64,000 nt of DNA from Clytia hemisphaerica (Eukaryota; Cnidaria; Hydrozoa; Leptothecata; Clytiidae): assembly GCA_902728285.1 (NCBI GenBank), contig CACVBU010000738.1, positions 686,370 to 750,369 of the forward strand, written 5' to 3'. Positions within the stretch are counted from its first letter, which is position 1, and each line of letters starts with the position of its first letter. This document shows positions 30,927-41,300 of the stretch, piece after piece. A program made the translations under genes and the position numbers. The notes below the pieces were generated by a model. It searched no databases, was not told the origin of the DNA, and saw only the letters and a list, made by a program, of their open reading frames with translations.

Positions 30927-31255
30927 TACTTTATTGAGATAAACTTTCGCGGGGATTAAATTTCGCGGATTTGGGTGTCATTTGCGAAAATCCGCGAAAT
31001 TAAGTCTCAATGGAAATTTGGAAGGGCCTCATCCGCGAAATATTTCTAAACAAAACTCAAAATATGTCAAACAAATACTATTTGAATGTTTACTGGCATC
31101 AAAGAAGCGCTAATAATGTGTATTTTAACGGGATTTCAACAACCAAAATGCATGATTTGACAATAAAAGTCACAAAATCGTGAAAATAGTGCCACCCGCG
31201 AAATTTTTGAATTTCGTGGATAGGCTCAACCGCGAAAGTTTATCCCAATAAAGTA
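30927..31255. mobile_element. Foldback element, TACTTT...TTCGCGG family
   Basis: A 26-bp terminal inverted repeat beginning TACTTTATTGGGATAAAC, with one mismatch between arms. The inside carries paired TCCGCGAAATTAAG blocks. Same family as the element at 5831-6508. No ORF. Confidence 0.8.
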
Positions 31256-33654
31256 TGCTCCTGGAAAAATATAACAGCTATTCTCTAAGAAAGTTAAAAT
31301 GCTTCTCAAAAATGAGACCTTTCAAGAAAATTATGAAGCTCCCTGGAAAAAAAATCTGCCATCTGGTTGTGTTTATCACAATTTAGGTCCTGGATTTTTT
31401 GAACAGATTGTCCGCTGGAAAATTGTATGTGTTTTTCCTTAAAATGTGCTCCTGAATTAAGAACAGATGTCTTTAAGGTGACCCCTAGATTTTACCTGGG
31501 TGTTTTGAGGAAAGTCTCTCTTTTATTTATTCATAAAACTTACTCTCGCGAATCAAAGCATAGAAATTGAAATCTTCATACGAAAAATGGTCTACAGGGA
31601 TAAATAATATTTGTATTAGCTTGAAACTTTTGACTTATAATACGAGACTACGACGGGCTAAAAAGTGCCGTAAATTTTGCGAGATATTTTGTGCCAGTTA
31701 AAAGGATCATCTTGAGTGGAATAATTTCATATAAAAATGAAGTAAAAGAAGGGTATGGCAATTTGAATTGAGTTTTTAAAAACTTTTCTAAAATCTCATT
31801 TAAAAAAGTACTTGTGCATATTTTCAGGGTCTGGGTCCAACTACCTTAAGTTAAGGGAATTAAATTTCGCGGCAGTTATTCTTATGCTTTAATCAGCTTC
31901 ACAAAGAATCCCATCATAAATTCTTTTCTATAAATGCTACAGAGGTCAATGACCCCTCGTTGAAACGATAGAAAAGATCGAGCTTCCCAAAGAACCAAGT
32001 TTGACAGGGGTTCTAAAGTTTAAAAATCAGCCTAAAGCCCCTAATAGCACAAACATAACGAAGATACGAAAACATCGCCAGCTTGTCAAAACTCCGACGT
32101 ATAAAATTTTATGACTTAAAAGTTATGAAAAATTCCAGAGAGTGACACAATCAAACTTGATTGATATTCCTATTCTTCTACAACCTCTATACCTGGGCAT
32201 ACTATTTCCTTCAACTCCATAAAAGAATAAAATACATGCAGATGAAATTCTGCATTTCAGTGCTGTAAAAATAGAGACTTCCACCAGTTATTCGAAGCTT
32301 CATCCTTGGAGCGTAAGTATAAGAACGGTAAGAATTTACTTCGAATTATAATGGTCAGTGTTTTTCAGTTTTCTTGTGTTTTGTAGAACTGGGGGGGGGG
32401 GTACTTAGGCAAATGGAGGGTACGGTATGTGCCCTTAAGGGTACCTTTTTAGGATTTCCAAAGTCCCGCTAAGGGCCGGAAAAGTCAGAAAATCAAATTT
32501 CAGTTCCACTAAATGTTGGAGAAATAGGAAAATTTCAACTTTTTACCCCAAGAAAGATCTAAATTTGGTCAAAATTGGTCAAATTTGTCCCGGTAAGGGT
32601 CGTAAAATTCTCAAAATTTTCCTTTGTTTTCTCCTTTTTAGTCCCGGTAAGGGTCAAAAGTTGGTTGAAAATTATTGTCCTTGTTTTTCCTTTTTTCCCA
32701 TCCTGTGCGCCTTTTCAATATTGATTTCTTCTTGAATACCCATCACTAGGCTTGGAAAGTTAATAACAAAAAAATCATTGCAATTATTCTCGAATGGCAC
32801 TCGTCATCATGTCATGATGACATATACTTATTGGCCCCAAGGGGAATATAGAAATCATTCCGAATAAATGAAATTTCGTCAAAGATACAATAGTAGATAG
32901 ACGTCCAGTCGTTATGTCCTAACCTGATAACAGCTGTTCATAATTTTCTTACGCGCACAGTAAACCTCTTAAGGTGCTTGAAAATTATACATCTGAGGAA
33001 AATAGTCCTCCCGCGGAAAATTTTACAACAAGAATCTTGTTGTGCGCCAGAAAGTCAAAAACTGATACGGCGCCCTATTCATAAACACAATCACGCAACT
33101 TTGTTGTCATCCCCAGTCCTTTTAGACGAACGCGGTCCTTACGATTTCGAGATTGCATATTCGTTAGATTGTATGTTTTATGTGAACAATTTTCATTCTT
33201 ATGTCTTGATTCGTGAAAACTTATGCTCGGCAAATTATTTTTTCGTCAAATTCGTGAAAGAACAATTTCGTAAATTTCGGGATTTTTTGACCTCGCGAAA
33301 GTGCGATAGATTGAATATATAAAATATTTCATCAAAATCTGTTCTATTCTAAACTAAAAAATGGAATTCCTTACGTTTTCAACCGTTGCTTTAAACTTTA
33401 AATGACGATCAAAATTTGAATGAGAGCATTTTATTTTTGACCCAATGTCTAAACCTCATCAATTAAAGCAAACTCATTTAAGTGTTTACAAAACATAAAT
33501 TTTTGTTATTTTCAAAAATTTGTCAACCCGTCCAAAATTAAATGGCCCGAAATCCGCAACTGGTTGCGTCATCAACTCGTTGACAGGAAGATTTTCGTTT
33601 TAAACCAGGTTCAAAAGATGGGACTTGAAGCGTGCAAGCCTCTCAAAATAAGTA

Positions 33655-33875
33655 AAGCGGACAAATTTTTATTTAAAGTAAAATCCTCATAATTTACGCG
33701 GAATTTCCAGCATACAAACTATTTCAATCTCAAAAACCTATTCAATTATTTTGGGATATGAATATCAATTGATTGAACAGAGGCTTTTAATCTCATCTCA
33801 TAATCATCATTACATTTCCATTAAATATGACCAGTTTTGAGGATTTTACTTTGTTTAAAAATTTGTCCGCTTTTT
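33655..33875. mobile_element. MITE with GCGGACAAATTTTTA arms
   Basis: A block of about 38 bp, AAGCGGACAAATTTTTA through AAAGTAAAATCCTCA, at 33655-33693 is repeated in reverse complement at about 33836-33875 with a few changes. About 140 bp of non-coding spacer. Confidence 0.7.
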
Positions 33876-34465
33876 TGGGACACACTGCATAGGGTTGCAA
33901 GATCACGTATATATTTGAGATTTAAATCATTTTTTCTGAGTGAAACAGCATATCTTTGTTTTAATTCGTTGCAGTACTTACTCAAATCATAGAGGTATAA
34001 AGAAAGACAGGAGATGAATTTGTCGGTAATTGGTCGTTAAAGTCTTTTGATTTCTTTTAATGTAATAAATCAAAAGAAATTCTAGGCTCGCCCGATGAAA
34101 TACGACTTTTTAGTAGAACTCAAGTTTGCTCTGAACATTCTTACTATCAGCATCGAAGATTTCTAGCCTCCTAATATACGAGAATAAAATAAAATTTAGC
34201 TCCACGAAATAAGTTTGCGTTTAATTTTGTGTTGAAAAGATATTTTCTCCAGCCAGAAAACAAAAAGTTCTTTATAAGCACACACAATTTCAGACCCAAC
34301 TTGTAGACAAAAAAAAATTTTCGAAATTATATCGGAAGTTACAGGCATTCTTGTTTCCAATGCCAATTATTTCTGGATACACTTTAAAATCAGATTTTTT
34401 TTAAGGAAAAGTTTCAAAAAAACATGACAAAGTTCTTTTTAATTAAAGCCTATTTCAAATTAGCT

Positions 34466-34915
34466 GGCAGTGTTTTTCAAACCTCAATAACTTTTGATAG
34501 AATTTGAACTAAGTAGCGATTTTGTGCTCGTTGAAAAGACGAACAGGAGTGGAATATTAAAAAACTCAAAACAGATCAGAAAATAAAGATTGAAAATGAA
34601 GAACAAGAAAATGAACTTCTTCAATAATTGTGCTATAATTATCATTTTCACACGAGTGGCTCTTTGGTCTTAGAACATCATTAATTTGAAAAAAATTGTA
34701 TGACGTTCTAAGATTGAAAAGTTTCTGATATAAAACATTATTCTACAAGAAGTTGATTTTCTTCTTCTTCATTTTTCATCTTCGTTTCCATTTTTTGAAT
34801 TTTTTTCTTTTTTGATAATATACCACTCTGGATTATCTTTTAACAAGCACAAAACCACTTACTAATTAAAATTCTATCAAAAGTTATCGAGGTTTACTTT
34901 TCAGTGTAGTACAAA
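34466..34915. mobile_element. Large imperfect palindrome
   Basis: Outer arms include AATAACTTTTGATAGAATTT (left) and its near reverse complement on the right, followed inward by paired TTTTGTGCTCGTTGAAAAGA-like and GAAAATGAAGAACAAGAA-like blocks. A whole-length hairpin of about 450 bp. No coding capacity. Confidence 0.6.
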
Positions 34916-36072
34916 CTTTCATGACTTTTAGCGAATTTTAGCCCTTTTTGCGAATGTAAATGATTTTAAAACTCTTGAAAGAACAATACGGGTTGCAAAT
35001 AAATTATATCAATGCAGTCAAAACATGTGATTACTCGAGAAAGTTCACGTGATTTTATTCCCATGTTACTTGCTTTACAACTTACAGCTGATAAATTTAT
35101 TATGTCAATGAAACAAGCACATAAGAGTTTCGAGTAAAAGCGCGATTTGTCTTCAGACTTTAATTTTGCAACCTGTGTATTCGCGCAAGTTTTTGCTCGC
35201 GAAAAAAAGTCTGAAAAGAAATTACATTTGCATTACTCAAATTTTTTGATAATAACAAGGACAAAATAGATAGAAATTATGCAAAAGTCCATCAATTGTG
35301 GTCTGAGTACAAAGATCAAAACATTCGAAAACTCGATTTTCTACTAAAAATATACAGTACTTCTTTCGCGAAAAAAAAAATTTTTCTTCGCGAAACCTCG
35401 CGAAAGTTTGTACACAATATGAAAATACAAAGAAAATTTATATTATAAAGATATCAATTCAGTTTGTAACAGTAAATTCCGTTTTTCTCACAAATATAGA
35501 TGAATGGGTCATTCGCGAAAGTAAACTCCCAAAATTTCGTGATTTTTTCCGTCTCGCGAAAGTTTCTTCCTTTAAAAGGCCTTAAAAGTGAATAAATTCA
35601 TGTGTAATATCACAAAAATCTGAATTCTGATTATGACAATTTTTCACATATATTCAGTACAGTACCCAAAAACAAATGTCAAAAATTATAAGAATTGTGG
35701 ATTATTCAAATTCACTTTATACACCCTACCCTATACAAAAATAATCACTATAATAATATAATATTGGATAGCCGAGAGCAACGCCATCTCAGAATATAAA
35801 AATACCCCAGAAATAATCTCAGTTTTAAAATCATTGTTTAAATAGTTTGCAGATTGTTCTTCAATCAAAAGTTGATCCTTGATGTATTAACCTTTATAAT
35901 CTCTAATTTTCTTTGCCAAATCAAACCCAAATTTCAAAGCTAAACAACACACACTAAGTACAATAAAATACTAGGAATTAAATTTACAGCTTCTGATTTT
36001 AATGTAACAATTTGATATAACAATATAGATAAAATAAAAAGTGCATCAAATAACTTTGTTATAAAAACTAAA

Positions 36073-37866
36073 TTACCCTAGACTCAGGATTCTGTAAAGA
36101 AACCCATCAGGGGTTAAGAGTTCTGAGCCCCCAAGAATAACTTCCCATTGTTTATATGCTTCAGTAACTTCATAAGCAGATCTGGTCTCAGAGTATGAAG
36201 CACCACCGACAACAAATACAATCAAACGTGGGAGACTACGGGTGGTTTCTGTTTGGGTTTTATCCTTATGCCAGTTACCAAACATTCGTGCACTTCGAGC
36301 TGAACTACCGCCACCAGCCATTATTCCACCTCCTTCTCTGGTTAACAAATAGGGAAACATTTTATTATCTAATTTTCCCTCAACAGCATCTTCCATGATA
36401 TCTTTCACGTAAGGAACATATCGAGAGAGTTGGTATTCCCCTGTTCTCTCTTTTCGATTTATGGTACTCTTCTTTTTCACAGCTTTGTCAGAATCTTGAA
36501 TGATAGTAACATCCAAGTTAGCAACATTTTTAATGGTATTACGACCAACACTTGAAATTTTAGCATGCTCCATTAACTTATTCATGCTTTCTTCGGTAAT
36601 ACCTTGCTTCATAATAGCATACAATAAAATGATTCTAAGCTTGTTGTATTCACTGATTGTAGGGTCAAGGAGAACTGGTACAATGGTTCTCATGTGATCT
36701 TTGCTTATCTTTTCCCCATCTTTGTCAACTCCAGTTGCAAGATCTTGCTCAACAGCACACAATTTTTCTATTTGGTTTTCATTGTAAATTCTCAAACATT
36801 CCTCTGCCAAATTCAAATGTAATGAATACTTGCTTAGTTCTTTTTGGTACTGTGGCATTTTCTTTAGAAGCATGGACAAATCCTTAATGGTTGTAGCTTG
36901 TTTTGTGCCTGGACCAGTTAGACGTTTAGATTCTGAAAACTCCTTGATCATGCCAGTGATTTGGGCTGAGACATTAGCAATGTGCTTGTGTCGTAATTTA
37001 ATCCATTGCTCATCATTTTCATCAAGCAAAGCTTCTTTCATGACGTAATCACCACCAGATTGAACTTCATATTTATAGACATCATTTTGAATGTCAATCA
37101 AATCATAAGCCATGGCTTGATATGTCAGCTCGTGTAACAAAGGACTGACCAAGTCAAATCCTCTATCAAGAATGATCAATTGAGATTGTTGCTTTTGAGG
37201 ACCTTCTCCAATTGATGGATCATCAGCTTTATATGCTTGCATTCTATTCATAAGGGCTTGTGCTATATCAAGGGAGAGCTGGGATGCTGAACGATATCGG
37301 ATGGATGGGTATTCTCCAAGAGAAGCACATAAGGTGGCTAGTTGCTCAGCAATCTGCTCCACACAGACAGGTCGCTTTTCACGAACTACAGCAGAGTTGT
37401 GGCTGTATAAATGTGGAAGAGCATCTCTGTTATCCAGTGAAAAAACTTGCATTTCAGTTGGCAAGTATGCAATGTTGATCTCCTTGAGATTCTTTATTCT
37501 CCTTCCAAGGTTATTAGCTTTTGCAATTTTCTCAAACAAATTCTCTGGGCATGTTTCAGTGAAGAAGATATGGGCACCAGTATATTGTGGCTTATTGGCA
37601 TCTTTGAAGTCGTCAATGATTAATTGAACAGAATTCTCAGAGGGTGCAATGAAGTAGATTGCTTCAAGTGGTAACGATTCTCGCCCTTTATTGAGGTCCT
37701 CAACAATTGTAATTCCAGTCATGACAATGTTACGCATTTTGCAGCACGTCGAGATAACTCTCATTCCCAAGCTGTCTACAACCAAAGCTCTCCATTGTCC
37801 GGCTGTTTGGAGAGGCTTCAGGATGTCATTCAGTACCTTTTCACCGACAAGGTTTTTAAGAGACAT
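36073..37866 (-). CDS. STXBP1: Syntaxin-binding SM protein (Munc18/UNC-18/STXBP1 type), intronless
   Basis: SM-family chaperone and clamp of syntaxin that is required for SNARE-mediated exocytosis at the plasma membrane. One uninterrupted 597-codon ORF covers the whole family length (vertebrate STXBP1 about 594-603). Conserved blocks appear in order: VGEKVLNDILKP at the start, SCCKM-like STCCKMRNI, GITIVEDLNKGRE, TEINIAYLP-like KEINIAYLPTEMQVFSLD, AYKADDPSIGEGP, LILDRGFDLVSPLLHELTYQAM, LRHKHIANVS, MPQYQKELSKYSLHLNLAEEC, and FVVGGASYSETRSAYEV near the end. The C-terminal tail is about 20 residues shorter than in vertebrates. No intron interrupts it, unlike its neighbours. Starts 453 bp from the INTS9 start in divergent orientation. 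Confidence 0.95.
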   Translation of the reverse strand: MSLKNLVGEKVLNDILKPLQTAGQWRALVVDSLGMRVISTCCKMRNIVMTGITIVEDLNKGRESLPLEAIYFIAPSENSVQLIIDDFKDANKPQYTGAHIFFTETCPENLFEKIAKANNLGRRIKNLKEINIAYLPTEMQVFSLDNRDALPHLYSHNSAVVREKRPVCVEQIAEQLATLCASLGEYPSIRYRSASQLSLDIAQALMNRMQAYKADDPSIGEGPQKQQSQLIILDRGFDLVSPLLHELTYQAMAYDLIDIQNDVYKYEVQSGGDYVMKEALLDENDEQWIKLRHKHIANVSAQITGMIKEFSESKRLTGPGTKQATTIKDLSMLLKKMPQYQKELSKYSLHLNLAEECLRIYNENQIEKLCAVEQDLATGVDKDGEKISKDHMRTIVPVLLDPTISEYNKLRIILLYAIMKQGITEESMNKLMEHAKISSVGRNTIKNVANLDVTIIQDSDKAVKKKSTINRKERTGEYQLSRYVPYVKDIMEDAVEGKLDNKMFPYLLTREGGGIMAGGGSSARSARMFGNWHKDKTQTETTRSLPRLIVFVVGGASYSETRSAYEVTEAYKQWEVILGGSELLTPDGFLYRILSLG

Positions 37867-38319
37867 TTTGACGACTGCAACACTTGAGCTTGAACTGAAA
37901 AATATCTCTGCTTCCTCGTCAGAAAACTCCCCGTATTTTCGGTGCCTTGGTCACAAGTGACTCCTATGATTTTGTAGTACTTTCTTATTATATATTTGCG
38001 GCTAAATGACCACGCTATTCGAACCAAAACAAAATGCAAGTTTGCTATATGACAAAGTGTATAGGTGCACTTTCCCATAAGTTTTCTACAGAGATCGACT
38101 CATTTGGACCTGTACATACCTGTGCTAATAAATAACAAAAACCGAAATGGAGGGGTCTGTTCGAAAACGAAAGTGATTTCTTCTGCACGAGCTTCAAGCT
38201 GCTTCAAGTTTAGAAGGCTACCAACTACCAAGCTTACCAAAGTACTACTACTAGACAAGAAGACAACGTTAGCAGAACAAAGAAGACGACAACTAACAGC
38301 TGAAGTCAACTCAGAAACG
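37867..38319. promoter_or_regulatory. Divergent promoter interval between STXBP1 and INTS9
   Basis: 453 bp separate the two start codons, which face away from each other. Both promoters and both 5' UTRs must lie here unless there are distant untranslated exons. I could not identify a TATA box or initiator with confidence. Confidence 0.5.
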
Positions 38320-41300
38320 ATGAAGTTGGTAAGTCAATAAAAATCATACATAAAGATTCAGATTTTCAAAGTTGTTCTGTCAGTACACACCGTATAAGTT
38401 AGTTGGTCTAATAACTAATATCAACATCCCTCTCTTCTAATTTCGACATCCTTCTTTGGAGATAGGAATAATAGGAAGGTTGGAATAACTGATGGAAATT
38501 TGCTGCTCGCATAATCCCATTGGTTCGCGCTATGATATCATAATACATAATACATCATATTTTCATTGTTTGTGCGATCGAGCAAACCACATCGCACAAG
38601 TGGGCAAAGAAGGTGGTACGCTTAAAGCGGTTAGCACGACACGAACCTAGCGCCAAGTGGAGCTTTTAATTTCTTTTTAAATAAAGGTCATCAGTTAAAA
38701 GAACACATACACTCACCACGGGTACAACCAAGTACAGACTTTGCGACGAAACAGGAAAACTTTGATGAAAAAATAACTACAACTTTTGGTATACATTGCT
38801 CGACGTTATCTGTGGGGGTGGGTTCAGAGAATAACGTCAATTTGACGTTATGCGTTGTCAAATGAATATGGACGGCACGGGTCCCCTAACATATATTCTT
38901 ATACTGTTATATAATAAGGTTAATTTTTTGATTTTACCAGTCATAGTCTCAAAAACATTAAAAGTTTAAATTTAGTGCACACTTAAATATGTGTTTATAC
39001 ATCAACTTTTTGGTGTTTGACTTTCTTGTCAAAAATAGGGAGGATTAAAGTTTGTTTGGGATCAATTAATCTCAACCTGCATATCTTTGAAATGCATTTC
39101 AAAAATAAACCTACCCTTATCTAAGAAAGATACAAATTAGTAAAATACAGATTCAGAATCAGCGAGGTTTAAATATTTGAAAAAGCCATGTGTCATGATT
39201 TTTAAACCGGTATAATCTGCATTATTCTTCTTTTTCAATTTTTCAAAAATCCTTTCATTTCTTAGATTATTTCTTCCCAACATTGAATCATCTTAAATAT
39301 ACCATAAGTGCTGAGAAAATTTTAAAGAGAAGAATAGTATCAATATACTTTTAAGACAGAATGGTTAGAAATCAATCTGATTAATTTGCATTCCATGCTT
39401 AAGTAAAATTATCTTTTCCTTTTTTTAGTTTTCGCTAAATAAGAAATCCTCCATTGCACCATGTATGATTTTAAAATTGAAAGATTTAACAATCATGTTG
39501 GACACCAAACTAGATTTGACCCCCATATTAGACTATTTACCTGTTGGTGTGGTTGAAAGGTAAGGCAAAATGTTTTGATCTTATACTATGCTCTAAGTTG
39601 AAAAGGTGTAGGAGTTGACGCTCTTGGCAAGCATTACTCATACTTTTCATTTATTTGAAGCAAGATTTATTTACAATCAGACTTTGAGGATTTTGTTAAG
39701 TTATCAAGTATCTATCAATTCTTTTAGGAAACAAAATTTGAAGCACTGGCTGCCAAATGCAGAAATAAAACGTTTACTGGGAACAGAGGCTGTAAGATGT
39801 TCAGTAATTATATCTTTGAAAAACCCTCATAAATGGACTGTTCCATTTAAAAATTGATATAATAGGGGGGTAGATGAACCTTTTAAAGTAAAGAAAAATT
39901 TTTGAAAATGTGTGGGCTTCCCTGGGAAATAGTAAAATTTCCAAAAAAAACCTTGGAAAAATTGTTCCTCGTATCTTGAAAAGAAGCTGGACGAAAAAAA
40001 GTATTTTACCCCCTGGAATTAAAAAAAAAATTTTTAGCCCCTAGAAAAATGAGAAAGCTTTCCTTAGCTCTAGTTTAGACGGCCCACTTTTTGCCCTGCC
40101 TATTCTAATTGTGAATTAAAGAGGGCATAAAGTGGGCTGTCTAAAGTGATGCATAGCCCTCTTTTGACGTCAATGCAATGTCTTCTTCCAAACCTTTCCA
40201 AGCAAAGATTTTAACAACCAACTTTGTGCCCTCTTTCTGCCTACTCTAACAATTAGAATAGGCAGGGCAGAAAGTCGGCCGTCTAAACTAGAGCTTAGAC
40301 CCCTTTGAAATTACTTTTATATCACTTCCTGAAAAGCATGTATATATAAAATGGAACCTGAGAATAAAAGAGGTTATGATTTCTTGTATTAATAAAGTTG
40401 CTTGTATTATGTGAAATTGAGTTTTCTTTTACTATGATATTAACTCTTTTTTTTTTTGTAGAATATCTATGAGATTGGTGGACGTGTTTTTTTGGACAGC
40501 CTTCCTGAAGCAGCTATTCCTGAGGTAAAACTAATCACTTTTGTTTGAGATGTAAAACCGTAAGTATTCAATGTGTTACCAAGTAAAAACAAAAACAGAT
40601 AAAGTGAGTGAAAAAAGGTCACCAAAAGTTGAACTCAGGCTGCATCATTTGAAGCGTGCGATAGCACGCGCACACCTCCACACACACCTAAAATGTCTGA
40701 GGAGTGCGATCAATCCAGTTTGTGAAATTTTCTTTTTCTTCTACAGAAAGGAATGGTGGATTTTGCATCCATTGACGTTATTTTAGTCACAAGCTATAAC
40801 AATATTTTGGCATTACCATACATTACTGAGGTAATAATTATATCATTTTAAGAAGTTTTTACTCCAGAGGACCCACGGCATATCCTGCTTGAAAATAAAA
40901 TAGCCCTTCTAAGCTCTCAAGTACAGTTAAAAGAAATATTAAAAAAAAATTCTGTTGACATTCCGCCTCAATGAAGAATGAAAAAGAGGGCCTAAGAATT
41001 TAGGAAAATTTAGTAGAATATAGAAAATCTGGGCTCATTTTCCGTTTGAGATAAAAAAAACCTTGCTTTGACCACTGTACTAAAAGCAAGAATTTTTTTC
41101 ATGTCATTTGAAAACACTGATTGTCCTGTTTTAGTATTCTGGCTTCAATGGAAAAGTCCTTGCTACAGAACCAACCTTACAGATTGGAAAGTAAGGATGA
41201 TTTTTAAAATTTTACAGGATTTGAGAATGAGTGATCTATATCTCAACCAATTAAAGTAATTTAATTTCATGCTTTTAAGGTTATTGATGGAAGAATTAGT

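Larger units (their letters stand above)
30027..36072. other. Gene-poor region between OGT and STXBP1
   Basis: Six kilobases with no supported gene. It includes a TTCGCGG foldback element (30927-31255), another MITE (33655-33875), a 450-bp imperfect palindrome (about 34466-34915), G-run and GTCCCGGTAAGGGTC repeats near 32390-32660, and scattered TTCGCGAAA relics (33240-33305, 35165-35210, 35362-35410, 35513-35575). OGT and STXBP1 converge here, so both 3' UTRs lie at the edges. Confidence 0.55.

Noticed and set aside
32978-33322. 114-codon ORF
   Set aside because: No recognisable protein pattern; overlaps TTCGCGAAA-type repeat sequence.
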